Below, piece after piece: positions 18,291 through 28,128 of a stretch of DNA of 64,000 nucleotides (its first letter is position 1; each line of letters opens with the position of its first letter). The notes under the pieces were generated by a model. The model was not told the DNA's origin. It was given only the letters and a program-made list of their open reading frames with translations, and did no database searches. The stretch is taken from contig NZ_JAHHIU010000083.1 of the NCBI RefSeq assembly GCF_024539815.1, positions 43,565-107,564 on the forward strand, read 5' to 3'. The position numbers and the translations under genes are program-made. The stretch is from Streptomyces hayashii (lineage in GTDB: Bacteria > Actinomycetota > Actinomycetes > Streptomycetales > Streptomycetaceae).

Positions 18291-19163
18291 TCAGATGCGT
18301 CGCTCGCGAAGCCGGAGCAGGGAGGAGGTGGCGCTCGACAGGACGACCACGGTCACCAGGAGCAGTACGGAGACGGCGATGCCGAAGGCGAACTTCCCGC
18401 CGCCGAAGACGTTCCGGAAGACGAGCGTGGTCAGGGTCTCGGTGGCGCCGGCCGGACCGCCGTTGGTGAGCACCAGGGGGAACTCGAAGACCTTGAGCGA
18501 GCCGATGAGGCTGAGCGTCACGTTCACGGTCAGCGCGGGAGCGAGCATCGGCCACTCCACGCTGCGGAACCGCTGCCAGCCGCCCGCGCCGTCCACCGCG
18601 GCGGCGTCGAGGAGTTCGGTGGGCACACTCATGTAGCCGGCGAGGAAGATGGCGCAGGAGTATCCCGCGAACATCCAGATGTTGACGGCGGCGACCGCGT
18701 ACAGGGCGGTGGAGGTGTCCCCGAGCCAGACGTGCCGCAGTGAGTCTAGGCCGAGCAGGCCCAGCAGCGCGTTGATGCCGCCTTCCGGGGCGAAGAGGTA
18801 CGACCAGATGAAGGCCGCCATCACCGGGGAGACGAGCGTGGGGGTCAGCAGCACCACGCTGAGCCCCTTGCGTACCCTGGGCCGGCGGAAGAGCATGCTC
18901 GCGAAGAGCAGTCCGAGGGCGTTCTGCGCGACTACCACGACCGCCGCATACAGCACGGTGTGCCACAGAGCCGCGGCGACCTTCGGGTCGTCGGCCATGG
19001 CTCGGTACTGGTCCGTGCCGACGAAGTGGGCGATGGGGCCGCCGAGGCTGTCGGTCATGCTCAGGTAGACGCCTCGGGCCAGCGGATACAGCATGAACAG
19101 GCCGTACACCACGATCGCCGGAAGCAGGAAGGCGGCCATGGTGGCACGCCGTCGGTGGAACAC
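18291..19163 (-). CDS. Sugar ABC transporter permease, MalF type
   Basis: 290 residues, six membrane segments, the EAA loop at LLDAAAVDGAGGWQRFRSV, and the typical start MFHRRRATMAAFLLPAIVVY. It pairs with the following MalG-type permease to import an oligosaccharide delivered by the lipoprotein encoded just upstream (92-bp gap). Confidence 0.9.
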   Translation of the reverse strand: MFHRRRATMAAFLLPAIVVYGLFMLYPLARGVYLSMTDSLGGPIAHFVGTDQYRAMADDPKVAAALWHTVLYAAVVVVAQNALGLLFASMLFRRPRVRKGLSVVLLTPTLVSPVMAAFIWSYLFAPEGGINALLGLLGLDSLRHVWLGDTSTALYAVAAVNIWMFAGYSCAIFLAGYMSVPTELLDAAAVDGAGGWQRFRSVEWPMLAPALTVNVTLSLIGSLKVFEFPLVLTNGGPAGATETLTTLVFRNVFGGGKFAFGIAVSVLLLVTVVVLSSATSSLLRLRERRI

Positions 19164-19255
19164 AGGAATCCTCCTCTTGCCCGAGTGAGCCGCGGCGGGG
19201 GGCGGTCAGGAGCCGCCGACTGCGCCCCTCACCACGACTGACCGGGGTGGCCGGG

Positions 19256-20524
19256 TTACTTGGCGGACGCCGCGCTCTGAATGTCCTTCAGGGTCTGCGC
19301 GGTGGATGCCTTGCCCAGCAGGTACGCCTGGAGCTTGGAGCCGATCTCGGTCTCGGCGGCCGCGGCGTACCAGGAGTTGGACGGGAGGATCCGGTAACGG
19401 CCGTCCTTGAAGGCCGTGGTGAAGGCCGTCGTCTCGGTGCTCTCCGGCGTGGTGCCGCCGGTGAAGGGCGACTCCGCGTGCTCGGCCTCCAGGTACTTGG
19501 CGAGCTGCTCGCTCTGCGACCAGAACTTGACGTACTCGCGCGCGGCGTCACCCTGCTGCGACTGGGAGTTGACGCCCCACATCGTGCCGGAGAAAAGCAT
19601 CCCGTTGGGCTTGGTGCCCTTGTCGCCGCCCGGCCAGGGCGCGAAGGAGACCGGGAATCCGGCCTTCTGGACGTTGGAGACCTGCCACGCGCCCTGGTAC
19701 CAGAAGGCGCTCTTGCCGGCGCTGAAGTCCTGCGGTCCCTGCGCCCACTCGTCGACGCCGAGCTCGTTCTTCCAGTTGACGTAGCCCTTGTCCTCCAAGG
19801 TTTTCAACTGCGCGAGCGGCGTGTTCCAATCGGGGTCGAACGAGGCCTTGCCGGCCAGGAAGTCGGCGTCCCACTGCTTGTTCTTCTGGTAGACGGTGGT
19901 CGAGCCGCTCGCCTGGAACACGGAGCTGCCGGTCCAGCCGCTCTTGTCGGGCAGCGCGATGGGGTCGATGCCGGCGCTCTTCACCTTGGCGAGGTCCGCG
20001 AGGAACGTCGGCCAGTCGGCCGGGACTTCGGTGACGCCCGCCTTCTTCAGCAGGTCCATGTTGGCGTACATGCCGATGCCGATCAGCTCCATGGGCATCG
20101 CGAGGGTCTTGCCGTCGGCCTGCGCGAACGGCTTGGCGTCAGGGGCTATCTTGCTCGCCCATGACTCCTCGGACAGGTCGGCCAGGTAGCCGGAGGCGCC
20201 CCACTTCTTCATCTTGTCCGTATCGACCATGATCACGTCGCCGGCCTTGCCGCCGAGGAGCTCGGGCTGAAGCTTCTGGACGTAGGTGTCGTTCGCGGTG
20301 ATGTACTCGAAGTCGACCTTGATGTCGGGGTGGGCCTTCTCGAACGCCTTGTTGATCTCCGCGACGTTCGCCGGCTCCGCGCCACCCCCCTTCCATGCCT
20401 GCACGTGCAGGGTCACCTTGCCGTCCGCGGAGGCGCCGGACGACCCGCCTCCACACGCGGCCAGCGACATCGCCATGGTGGCGACCGTGGTGGCGACCGC
20501 GAGCCGTCTCCCAGAACGCTTCAT
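19256..20524 (-). CDS. Sugar ABC transporter substrate-binding lipoprotein
   Basis: 422 residues. The signal ends in the lipobox LAAC, so the mature protein is tethered to the outer face of the membrane by Cys. The body is a family-1 solute-binding protein (opening VTLHVQAWKGGG, later FSAGKSAFWYQGAWQ). ATG 20524 is preferred because GAGGTG precedes it; a GTG four codons upstream has no ribosome site. It is the first gene of the minus-strand operon and is divergent from the LacI gene. Confidence 0.9.
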   Translation of the reverse strand: MKRSGRRLAVATTVATMAMSLAACGGGSSGASADGKVTLHVQAWKGGGAEPANVAEINKAFEKAHPDIKVDFEYITANDTYVQKLQPELLGGKAGDVIMVDTDKMKKWGASGYLADLSEESWASKIAPDAKPFAQADGKTLAMPMELIGIGMYANMDLLKKAGVTEVPADWPTFLADLAKVKSAGIDPIALPDKSGWTGSSVFQASGSTTVYQKNKQWDADFLAGKASFDPDWNTPLAQLKTLEDKGYVNWKNELGVDEWAQGPQDFSAGKSAFWYQGAWQVSNVQKAGFPVSFAPWPGGDKGTKPNGMLFSGTMWGVNSQSQQGDAAREYVKFWSQSEQLAKYLEAEHAESPFTGGTTPESTETTAFTTAFKDGRYRILPSNSWYAAAAETEIGSKLQAYLLGKASTAQTLKDIQSAASAK

Positions 20525-20646
20525 TGCACACCTCACCCATCGTCGGTTCGGACCGACTTGTCATCTCTGAAGGAATGTGAACGGGCCTGTCAGGAAAGTG
20601 ACCGGTCGACCCGAGTTGCGGCGAACGTTACGTGCCGACGCCGGGG

Positions 20647-20828
20647 ACTGTAACGCAAAACTTAATGGACAGCTATACGTAACTTTCCGTTGCGCCGCGG
20701 CCCAGCTTGCGTGGTGGTGATCTGCGGAGGCGGAGCCAGAATGTCCCGGTAAACATGCCTTTCAGTGCGGTAGGTAGACCTGAGCGGCAAGGGTTTCGTT
20801 GACGCGACGAGCGCCTTATCGTTACAGT
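20647..20828. promoter_or_regulatory. Candidate LacI operators in the divergent promoter region
   Basis: ACTGTAACG occurs at 20647-20655 and in inverted orientation (CGTTACAGT) at 20820-20828. Related words CGTTACG (20628-20634) and CGTAAC (20678-20683) lie nearby. They sit between the binding-protein gene and the LacI gene, as expected for autoregulation and control of the transport operon. Assignment is inferred from placement. Confidence 0.4.
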
Positions 20829-20867
20829 TTCCTGAATGTTGCAGGTGGGCGAACCGAAGGAGCTCGG

Positions 20868-21890
20868 GTGGCAGGGCGGGTGACCATCGCGCAGGTGGCC
20901 GAGGCGGCCGGAGTCTCCGCGATGACCGTGTCCAACGTCGTGAACGGAAAACCCGGAGCCTCGGAGGAGACCCGGCGCCGTGTCCTGGAGGTGGCCGCGC
21001 GTCTGGGGTACCGGCCGAACGTCTCCGCCCGCAACCTCAAGGCCGGCCGCAGCGGGCTCATCGGCGTCATAGCGCTGGATCTGACCAGCCAGTACGGACT
21101 CGAAATCCTGCGCGGTGTCGCCGACGAACTGGCCGACGCCGAGCAGGAGATGCTCGTCAACGCGACGTACCAAGACGCGGTGCGGGAGAAGGACCGGGTC
21201 GAGTTCCTGGCCCGCGGCCTCGTCGACGGCGTGCTCATGATCGCGCCCGTTCTGGAGGACGAGACGGTCGAGCTGCTGCGCCGGCAGAAACTGCCCTGCG
21301 TCATCATCGATCCCCGGCGCCTGGACGTACCGCTGCCCCGGCTGAGCGTCGACAACTACCACGGGATGCGCCAGGGCACGCAGCACATCATCGACCTGGG
21401 GCACACCCGGATCGCCTATCTCCGCGGCGAGGAGGACCTGGAGAGCACGTCCATCCGCTTCCAGGGATTCCAGGACGCGATGCGGATCGCCGGACTCGAC
21501 GTCGACGAGCGGCTGATCGCCTCCTGCGACTTCTCCTATGCCTGCGGCTTCCGCACCACCGCTCGTCTGATCGACGACCACAGTCCCACGGCGGTCGTCG
21601 CCGGCGCCGATCTGATGGCGCTCGGCGCCATCGACGCCGCCCGGGCACGCGGCCTCGACGTGCCGACCGATTTCTCCGTCATCGGCTTCGACGACCTTCC
21701 GCAGGCCGCGCAGAGCTTCCCAGGCCTGACCACCGTGCGTCAGCCGCTGCATGACATGGGCCAGAAGGCCGCCCGCGCGTTGCTGTCCGTCATCGAGGGA
21801 CAGCGGTTGCTCATGGAGCACATGGAAGTGGGCACGGAACTCGTGGTGCGCAACTCGACCGCCCCGCCACCCGTCGACGGCGCGGCGTGA
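20868..21890 (+). CDS. LacI-family regulator of the glycan-use operon
   Basis: 340 residues: an N-terminal LacI helix-turn-helix (VTIAQVAEAAGVSAMTVSNV, hinge RYxPN-like GYRPNVSARNLK), then a periplasmic-binding-protein-like ligand domain (ALDLTSQYGLEILRG). GTG 20868 has AAGGAG five bases upstream; the longer frame to 20799 is not conserved. Placed divergently from the sugar transporter operon, it most likely represses that operon and responds to a breakdown product of the glycan. Confidence 0.88.
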   Translation: MAGRVTIAQVAEAAGVSAMTVSNVVNGKPGASEETRRRVLEVAARLGYRPNVSARNLKAGRSGLIGVIALDLTSQYGLEILRGVADELADAEQEMLVNATYQDAVREKDRVEFLARGLVDGVLMIAPVLEDETVELLRRQKLPCVIIDPRRLDVPLPRLSVDNYHGMRQGTQHIIDLGHTRIAYLRGEEDLESTSIRFQGFQDAMRIAGLDVDERLIASCDFSYACGFRTTARLIDDHSPTAVVAGADLMALGAIDAARARGLDVPTDFSVIGFDDLPQAAQSFPGLTTVRQPLHDMGQKAARALLSVIEGQRLLMEHMEVGTELVVRNSTAPPPVDGAA

Positions 21891-22404
21891 CCACTGCGAT
21901 GGGGCGCCGCCTCTTGCCGCATGCCACGGGTCGCAAGGTCTCCGCCGCCGCGGGGAACCGAGCCGCAAACGGTGGCGGGTTCAGGATGTGATCGTCTGCA
22001 AGCGCCGGACAGCCGCCGTACCGGAACCCGGAATCGAGACGATCGGCGTTCTGGCGCGAAGCGGCACACGGCGAGTCGTCACCCCGAACCGCGGGAAGGC
22101 CCGGGTATCCGGCCAGGGCCTTCCTCGGAGTGGGTGACGAGCAGGCGCTCAGGCACCTCAGGGCCCTCGGCCGGCCGCAGAGATGGTGCCTGCCGCAAGG
22201 CCCGGCCGCCGCGCTCGACGCGCAACGGCGGTCGCATCGGCCGGCTCGTCCAGGGACTACCGCCGTCGGCATCACGCTTCGTGAAGACCTCGGCTGCATG
22301 CCTCCACCGCACAGTGCCGGCCTGCGCCGACGTCCGGGCCTCGAACCTCGGCGACCCCCCGTACCGCTGACCGGGTCACACATGAGAGTAGCGGTGGAAA
22401 ACCG
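21891..22404. other. Intergenic stretch, no gene seen
   Basis: About 510 bp between the LacI gene and the conserved 44-nt element. No frame has a ribosome site with a recognisable product. A 9-bp inverted repeat (arms 22094-22102 and 22116-22124, 13-base loop) may be the LacI terminator. Confidence 0.5.
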
Positions 22405-22448
22405 CTCTGACCTCCGGGAACGGAACGTTTTCCGCGCACAAAGATGCG
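22405..22448. promoter_or_regulatory. Copy A of a conserved 44-nt upstream element
   Basis: CTCTGACCT, 12 variable bases, CGTTTTCCGCGCACAAA and, one base later, ATGCG. The same layout recurs at 28129-28172. It stands about 117 bp before the DUF35 gene. The conserved words with fixed spacing suggest a binding site or promoter shared by the two acyl-CoA gene groups. Confidence 0.6.
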
Positions 22449-22565
22449 TCAGCTCGTCGTTGACCGCCGGTCCTCGGCGGGGTGAGGGTGATGGAGCCAT
22501 ATCGGATCCGGTCACCCGATCACGGTCACCGACTCCGGTCATCGAACTGCGTGCAGGAGGTCGCG

Positions 22566-23015
22566 ATGCTCCAGACAGGCACCCGTGAACACACCGAGTG
22601 CGAAGAGCGCGCGGCGGCTGCCGCCACGACGACGGCCCCCGCCACCACGACCGCGCCCGCCGTGCCGGCCGCACCGGCGGTCTGCCACGAGCTGTTCTTC
22701 CAGCGGTGTCTCTGGTGCGCCACCCCCGCCTACCGCCGGTCGTTCTGCCGGGCCTGCGGATCCACGGCCTTCCGACGCGAGCGCAGCGCCGGCGCCGGAA
22801 CCGTCGTCCGCCGGACCGGTCAGACTCCGCAGCACACGTGGTCCATCGCGATGGACGAGGGCTTCAACCTGCTCTGCCAGGTCACGGGGACGGCGCCGGT
22901 CGTGGTCGGGATCGGCGCCAGGGTGCGGGTCGTACGGACCGCCGCATCAGTCGGTCAGGGCCTGCCCGTCGTCGAGCTCACCCACCCGGCGACGACTTGG
23001 GAGCGCTGGTGGTGA
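22566..23015 (+). CDS. DUF35 zinc-ribbon/OB-fold protein
   Basis: 149 residues. After an Ala/Thr-rich start comes a zinc ribbon (CLWCATPAYRRSFCRACG, two CxxC pairs) and an OB-fold. Proteins of this family partner with thiolases or other acyl-CoA enzymes and help bind CoA thioesters; the usual thiolase partner is not next to it here. ATG 22566 has GGAGG spaced seven bases. CaiB follows 59 bp downstream. Confidence 0.8.
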   Translation: MLQTGTREHTECEERAAAAATTTAPATTTAPAVPAAPAVCHELFFQRCLWCATPAYRRSFCRACGSTAFRRERSAGAGTVVRRTGQTPQHTWSIAMDEGFNLLCQVTGTAPVVVGIGARVRVVRTAASVGQGLPVVELTHPATTWERWW

Positions 23016-23074
23016 GGGCCGACGGCTCGGACAGAACGGTGTTCGCGGACGGGGATCACGACGGAGGAGGGTGC

Positions 23075-24322
23075 GTGGACGCCCAGTACGACGCGCCGGA
23101 CGAACGGGCCGGCGTCGGCCGCCAAGGTGCGGCGCGCGGTGCGCTGGAGGGACTGCGCATCGCCGACTTCTCCCGGGTTCTCGCGGGACCCTACGCCACG
23201 ATGCTCCTCGCCGATCTGGGCGCCGAGGTGGTGAAGGTGGAGCGGCCGGGCGCGGGGGACGAGACCCGGGCCTGGCATCCCCCGGCGGACCACGAAGGAA
23301 CGTCGACGTACTTCCTGAGCGTGAACCGGAACAAGAAGTCCGTCGTTCTGGACCTCACGAGCGAGGACGGTCTGGAACGAGCCCGTGCCCTGATCGCCGA
23401 GTCCGACGTACTGGTGGAGAACTTCCGCCCGGGCACGATGGAGCGGCTGGGGCTCGGCCCTCGCGAACTGCTCGCCCGGCACAAGGGGTTGGTCTACTGC
23501 TCGATCAGCGGTTTCGGCGTGGGTGGGGGCGCGGCGATCCCCGGATACGACCTGCTCGTGCAGGCCGTCGGGGGTCTGATGAGTGTGACCGGCGACACGG
23601 CCGGGGAACCCGTCAAAGCAGGCGTGGCACTCGTCGACGTGATCACCGGCCTGCACGCCTCGCTCGGCGTCCTGGCAGCCCTCCGGCATCGGGACGCCAC
23701 CGGTGAGGGGCAGCTGGTCGAGGTGAACCTGCTCGGCTCCCTGCTGTCGGCCCTGGTCAACCAGGCGTCGGCGTTCGCCGTCGCCGGTGTGGTTCCCGGC
23801 CGGATGGGCAATGCCCATCCGAGCATCGCCCCGTACGAGACTCTCCCGACCGCCGATCGTCCGCTCGCGCTCGCGGTGGGCAACGACCGGCAGTTCGCCG
23901 CGCTCGCCGAGGCTCTCGGGGACCCCGGTCTCGCGCTCGACGACCGCTTCCGCTCCAACGCCGACCGTGTCGCCCACCGCGCCGAACTCAAGGGCCTGCT
24001 GACCGAACGGCTGAGCGTCGCCGGCGCCGACCACTGGTCGGCCGTCCTGCTGGCCGCGCGTGTGCCCGCCGGACCGGTCAACACCCTCGACGAGGCGTTC
24101 GCCTTCGCGACGAAGCTCGGCCTTCCCGGCATCGTCGACATACCCGCCACACCTGCCGGGGGAGCGGAGGCCAGGACCTCCCGTCAGGTCGCGAGTCCCA
24201 TTGCGCTGAGCGGCACACCTGTGCAGTACCGCCTGCCGCCGCCACGCCTCGGTCAGCACACCGCGGAAGTCCTCGACCGTCTTACCGACCCCGACCCCGA
24301 AGCGGAAGGGTCGGGCACATGA
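23075..24322 (+). CDS. Family III (CaiB/BaiF) CoA-transferase
   Basis: 415 residues. These enzymes move CoA between carboxylic acids through an Asp-linked intermediate. The family start is clear (LRIADFSRVLAGPYATMLLA, then LGAEVVKVERP). Asp188 in AGVALVDVITGLHA falls where the catalytic Asp is expected. GTG 23075 has GGAGGAGG just upstream; a GTG at 23012 in the same frame is less likely. The glutaryl-CoA dehydrogenase-like gene next door makes a glutarate or related dicarboxylate CoA-transferase plausible. Confidence 0.85.
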   Translation: MDAQYDAPDERAGVGRQGAARGALEGLRIADFSRVLAGPYATMLLADLGAEVVKVERPGAGDETRAWHPPADHEGTSTYFLSVNRNKKSVVLDLTSEDGLERARALIAESDVLVENFRPGTMERLGLGPRELLARHKGLVYCSISGFGVGGGAAIPGYDLLVQAVGGLMSVTGDTAGEPVKAGVALVDVITGLHASLGVLAALRHRDATGEGQLVEVNLLGSLLSALVNQASAFAVAGVVPGRMGNAHPSIAPYETLPTADRPLALAVGNDRQFAALAEALGDPGLALDDRFRSNADRVAHRAELKGLLTERLSVAGADHWSAVLLAARVPAGPVNTLDEAFAFATKLGLPGIVDIPATPAGGAEARTSRQVASPIALSGTPVQYRLPPPRLGQHTAEVLDRLTDPDPEAEGSGT

Positions 24323-24392
24323 CCGGTCCCCGCCTCGACGCCGGCACCCCGACCACGCCCACCACCCTCACCCTCACTGCCAGGAGCCCACG

Positions 24393-25568
24393 ATGAGCCG
24401 CAAGCCGATGAAGGACCCGCTCGACCTGCTCGACTTCTCCTCCACCCTCACCGACGAGGAACGGGAGATCCAGGCCACCGTCGCCAAGTTCCTCGCCGAC
24501 CGCGTGCGACCGCACATCGGCGAGTGGTTCGAGAACGCGCACTTCGCCCGCGAACTGGCCCCCGAACTCGGGAAGCTGGGCGTGCTCGGCATGCATCTGG
24601 AGGGCTACGGCTGTGCCGGCACCAACGCCGTTTCCTACGGTCTGGCCTGTCTGGAGCTGGAGGCGGCGGACTCCGGTTTCCGCAGCTTCGTCTCCGTCCA
24701 GGGCTCGTTGTCGATGTTCTCCATCTGGAGGTGGGGCTCGGAGGAGCAGAAGCTGCAGTGGCTGCCCCGGCTCGCCGCCGGTGAGGCGATCGGCTGCTTC
24801 GGCCTCACCGAGCCCGACTTCGGCAGCAACCCCTCCGGCATGCGCACCCGGGCCGTCCGCGACGGTGCCGACTGGATCCTCAACGGCTCCAAGATGTGGA
24901 TCACCAACGGCTCCATCGCCGACGTGGCCACCGTCTGGGCGCAGACCGAGGACGGCGTCCGCGGCTTCCTCGTGCCGCGCGGCACACCCGGCTTCACCAC
25001 GCAGGACATCAAGCAGAAGATGTCGCTGCGCGCCTCCGTCACCTCCGAGCTGTACTTCGACAACGTACGGCTGCCGGAAGCGGCGCGGCTGCCGCTCGCG
25101 GAGGGCCTGCGCGGACCGCTGTCCTGCCTGAACGAGGCCCGCTTCGGCATCCTGTTCGGCGCGGTCGGCGCCGCCCGCGACTCGCTCCAGGCGGCCATCG
25201 AATACGCCGACTCCCGCGTGCAGTTCGACAAGCCGATCAGCGCCTTCCAGCTCACGCAGAAGAAGCTCGCCGACATGAGTGTGTCCGTGGGCAACGCAGC
25301 CCTGCTCGCCGTGCACCTGGGCCGGCTCAAGGACCAGCACCGCATCAGGCCCGAGCAGATCAGCGTCGGCAAGCTCAACAACGTGAAGGAAGCGATCGCC
25401 GTCGCGCGCGAGTGCCGCACCGTGCTCGGGGCCAACGGCATCTCCCTGGAGTACTCGCCGCTGCGCCACGCCAACAACCTGGAGTCGGTGATGACCTACG
25501 AAGGCACCAACGAGATGCACACGCTGGTCATCGGTCAGGCGATCACCGGCTACCCCGCGTTCCGCTGA
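24393..25568 (+). CDS. gcdH: Acyl-CoA dehydrogenase, glutaryl-CoA dehydrogenase-like
   Basis: 391 residues, a flavoprotein that oxidises acyl-CoA and passes electrons to ETF. Features: [12 protein letters not shown] (FAD and substrate loop), [10 protein letters not shown], and the C-terminal [13 protein letters not shown] with [20 protein letters not shown], whose Glu370 is the catalytic base. This C-terminus is typical of glutaryl-CoA dehydrogenase, which also decarboxylates to crotonyl-CoA. A CoA-transferase upstream and 3-hydroxyacyl-CoA dehydrogenase nearby fit lysine/glutarate breakdown. AGGAG precedes ATG 24393. Closely related acyl-CoA substrates cannot be excluded. Confidence 0.85.
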   Translation: MSRKPMKDPLDLLDFSSTLTDEEREIQATVAKFLADRVRPHIGEWFENAHFARELAPELGKLGVLGMHLEGYGCAGTNAVSYGLACLELEAADSGFRSFVSVQGSLSMFSIWRWGSEEQKLQWLPRLAAGEAIGCFGLTEPDFGSNPSGMRTRAVRDGADWILNGSKMWITNGSIADVATVWAQTEDGVRGFLVPRGTPGFTTQDIKQKMSLRASVTSELYFDNVRLPEAARLPLAEGLRGPLSCLNEARFGILFGAVGAARDSLQAAIEYADSRVQFDKPISAFQLTQKKLADMSVSVGNAALLAVHLGRLKDQHRIRPEQISVGKLNNVKEAIAVARECRTVLGANGISLEYSPLRHANNLESVMTYEGTNEMHTLVIGQAITGYPAFR

Positions 25569-25593
25569 CCGCCCCGGCTCAGGGAAGACGACG

Positions 25594-26160
25594 GTGAACA
25601 TCGTCGTACTCGTCAAACAGGTCCCGGACACCGGAGGCGAACGCACCCTGTCCACACGCTCAGGGGCCTTCGAACCACAGGAGCATCCAGGGCAGGCCGC
25701 GCGGCGGACGCTCGCCCCACCGCCGACCGACCCCGCCTCCTCCGCCCGTATCACCGCCAGGCGCGCCGCACCCGCGGACGACCGGCCGGGGCTCACCGAG
25801 GCGGGCGTCGCCGTCTCCGGAGGCCGCGGTGTCGGGGGAGCGGGCGGCTTCGAGGTGGTGGAGGCACTGGGCGGCGCGGTGGGCGCCTCGCGAGCCGCGG
25901 TCGACGCCGGGTACTACCCGCACCAGTTCCAGGTCGGGCAGTCCGGGAAGTCCGTCTCACCGCAGCTGTACATCGCCCTGGGCATCTCCGGGGCGATCCA
26001 GCACCTCGCCGGGATGCAGACCTCCAAGACCATCGTCGCGGTCGACAAAGACCCGGACGCCCCCATTTTCGACCTCGCCGACTACGGCGTGGTGGGTGAC
26101 CTGTTCACGGTGGCGCCCCAGCTCACGCGGGAAGTGGAGGCCCGTCGCCCAGCCGGCTGA
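25594..26160 (+). CDS. EtfB/EtfA chimera (remnant of an electron-transfer flavoprotein operon)
   Basis: 188 codons from GTG 25594, with AGGGAAG upstream. The first 15-20 residues ([20 protein letters not shown]) are the start of EtfB. After about 45 unrelated residues the sequence becomes the C-terminal FAD domain of EtfA (VSGGRGVG, then [50 protein letters not shown]). Everything between, meaning most of EtfB and the first half of EtfA, is missing. A deletion probably fused the two genes in frame. The FAD domain looks complete, but without the rest it cannot form a normal ETF, so it may be a pseudogene. Confidence 0.8.
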   Translation: MNIVVLVKQVPDTGGERTLSTRSGAFEPQEHPGQAARRTLAPPPTDPASSARITARRAAPADDRPGLTEAGVAVSGGRGVGGAGGFEVVEALGGAVGASRAAVDAGYYPHQFQVGQSGKSVSPQLYIALGISGAIQHLAGMQTSKTIVAVDKDPDAPIFDLADYGVVGDLFTVAPQLTREVEARRPAG

Positions 26161-27170
26161 CGTGGTGCGGCCGCCGACCGGGGGAGCAGCGGGTGTCCGG
26201 CTGGGCGGCGGCAGATCCCGCCGGCTCCCGCACACAGGGCCGACCGCCCGGCAACTGCCTGTGCGGCAAAGCCCGGCAACGCGACACCCGGACCGGCCGA
26301 CGACATCGCGACGCAGCGGTGACGCACCCGTGCCCACTGACCACCTCTGCCGCAGTGCCGCTGAATCGGCCGCCCAGGCCCTCGAATCGTTCCGGCCCTT
26401 CCTCCAGCCCGGTTGTCCGTGCGGGGGAGGGGCCGGTGTGCTCGGCGGCTGGGGGACGGGTGCGGTCGCTCTGTCCGGACGGGAGGCACCCGAACGCCTG
26501 GCGCAGCGTGGCGGAATCGGTCGGTGTCGCGACGAGCGGGCTCGTCCGGTGACCCCCTGACCCGACAGGACCGCGCCCAGGCGACGCAGCGAACCGTTGT
26601 CGTCGGCCACGTGCTGGGAGACGCAGCGGACATCGCGCCGGCGACGCCGCAGGGGGCGGGAGCTGTAGAGCCCGGAGCTGCCCGACAGAGCCATGCCGCC
26701 TGCACGGTCCACCCGGTCGAGCCGTCGGCCCGCGAGACCTCCCGGACCACTCACGCGCTCTCCACCAGGTCGAGCTGCGCGCCGCCCCCCGCCGTGGGCA
26801 GGGTCGTCCGGAACACGCCGGCCTGACGCGGGGCCGTGAGGATTGCCGAGGGGACCGACCGGGCCGCCTCGGCCTCAGCCGAACACGCCGCGATCTCGGG
26901 CAGGTGCCCGCTGACACGGCCGAGCGGTGACGGCGACACCGGTGCCATGCCACGACGGGCTCGGCCGTGTCGTACGGCCCCTGTCGTACGGGCCGGCGCG
27001 GCAGATGGGACATTTCTGGAGTCCTGTGGCACGCCCCGGCTCGCCGAGCACGTGGTCGGCCTGATCGGCGTCCTGCTGCGCGGGCGGCTGAGCGATGGCG
27101 TCGTCGGCCGTGACGCCCGATCGCCCCCTTCCTGCGGAGTGGCCGCCGCCCTCAGGGGCCCGGCAGTCCC
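26161..27170. other. Kilobase stretch without an intact gene
   Basis: Several long frames are open on both strands, but none has a family signature over its length. One short minus-strand remnant is listed separately (26569-26703). The stretch probably contains decayed DNA flanking the ETF deletion. Confidence 0.5.
26569..26703 (-). pseudogene. Fragment of an acyl-CoA dehydrogenase-like flavin monooxygenase
   Basis: About 45 codons read ALSGSSGLYSSRPLRRRRRD and then VRCVSQHVADDNGSLRRLG, resembling the C-terminal helix region of acyl-CoA dehydrogenase type-2 proteins such as flavin-dependent monooxygenases. The surrounding frame is not conserved. A weak call from a short match. Confidence 0.35.
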
Positions 27171-28037
27171 TCAAGCCGCCTGGTAGTCGAAGAAGCCCTG
27201 TCCCGACTTGCGGCCCAGCAGGCCGGACTCGACCATGCGGCGCAGCAGCGGGGGCGGTGCGTACAGCGGCTCGCGGTACTCCTCGTACAGCGCCTCCCCT
27301 ATCGCCGCCACCGTGTCCAGGCCGATGAGATCGGCCAGGCGCAGCGGGCCCATGGGGTGGGCACAGCCGGCTGTCATGCCCGTGTCGATGTCCTCGGCCG
27401 TCGCGGTGCCGGAACTGACCATGCGCACCGCTGCCAACAGGTAAGGAATCAGCAGGGAGTTGACGACGAAGCCCGCGCGGTCCTGGGTGACGATCGTCTT
27501 CTTGCCCAGGGTCTCGGCGGCGAAGGAGCGCACGCGCTGCTCCGTGGCCGAGGACGTGTGTATCGAGGGGATCACCTCGACCAGCGGCATGACAGGCACC
27601 GGGTTGAAGAAGTGCAGGCCCACCACCGCCTGAGGGCGTCCGGTCACGGCCGCGAGCCGGGCGATGGGGATCGAGGAGGTGTTGCTGGCCAGTACGGCGG
27701 ACGGGTTGGTGACCGCCTTGTCCAACTGCCGGAAGAGCTCGGCCTTGGCGTGCTCGTCCTCGACGGCGGCTTCGATCACCAGGTCGGCTTCGGCCAGCCG
27801 GGACAGGTCGGCGGTGACCGAGATCCCGGACAGGGCATGGGCACGGCGTTCCGGACCGATGACGCCGTGCCTCTCCGCCCTGAGTAGGGAGTCCGCGACA
27901 CCCGTCAGTCCGGCGCGGGCCCGGTCCTCGCTCACGTCGCACAAGGTGACGCGCAGTCCGGCCCGGGCGCACACCTCGGTGATGCCCCGGCCCATCTGCC
28001 CGGCGCCGACGACGCCCACGTGCTTGATCGATGTCAT
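27171..28037 (-). CDS. 3-hydroxyacyl-CoA (3-hydroxybutyryl-CoA) dehydrogenase
   Basis: 288 residues, the single-domain Hbd/PaaH type that oxidises 3-hydroxyacyl-CoA with NAD. VGVVGAGQMGRGI is the Rossmann NAD site; His142 (LHFFNPVPVMPLVE) and Glu154 form the catalytic pair. The C-terminal dimer domain is complete. ATG 28037 has GGAGG nearby. It is separated from the dehydrogenase and CoA-transferase genes but shares the 44-nt upstream element with them. It would act after a crotonyl-CoA hydratase, which is not seen here. Confidence 0.9.
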   Translation of the reverse strand: MTSIKHVGVVGAGQMGRGITEVCARAGLRVTLCDVSEDRARAGLTGVADSLLRAERHGVIGPERRAHALSGISVTADLSRLAEADLVIEAAVEDEHAKAELFRQLDKAVTNPSAVLASNTSSIPIARLAAVTGRPQAVVGLHFFNPVPVMPLVEVIPSIHTSSATEQRVRSFAAETLGKKTIVTQDRAGFVVNSLLIPYLLAAVRMVSSGTATAEDIDTGMTAGCAHPMGPLRLADLIGLDTVAAIGEALYEEYREPLYAPPPLLRRMVESGLLGRKSGQGFFDYQAA

Positions 28038-28128
28038 GTGCTCCTCCGCCTGTTCCCGCGTCCGGCGGCGGTCGGCCGACGCCGTGACGGTCTGTGCTGC
28101 GGTGTCGAGACTAGGCCGACAATCACCC

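Noticed and set aside
26413..27186. Plus-strand frames in the 26-27 kb stretch
   Set aside because: Low-complexity Arg/Ala/Pro composition, no ribosome sites and no recognisable domains.
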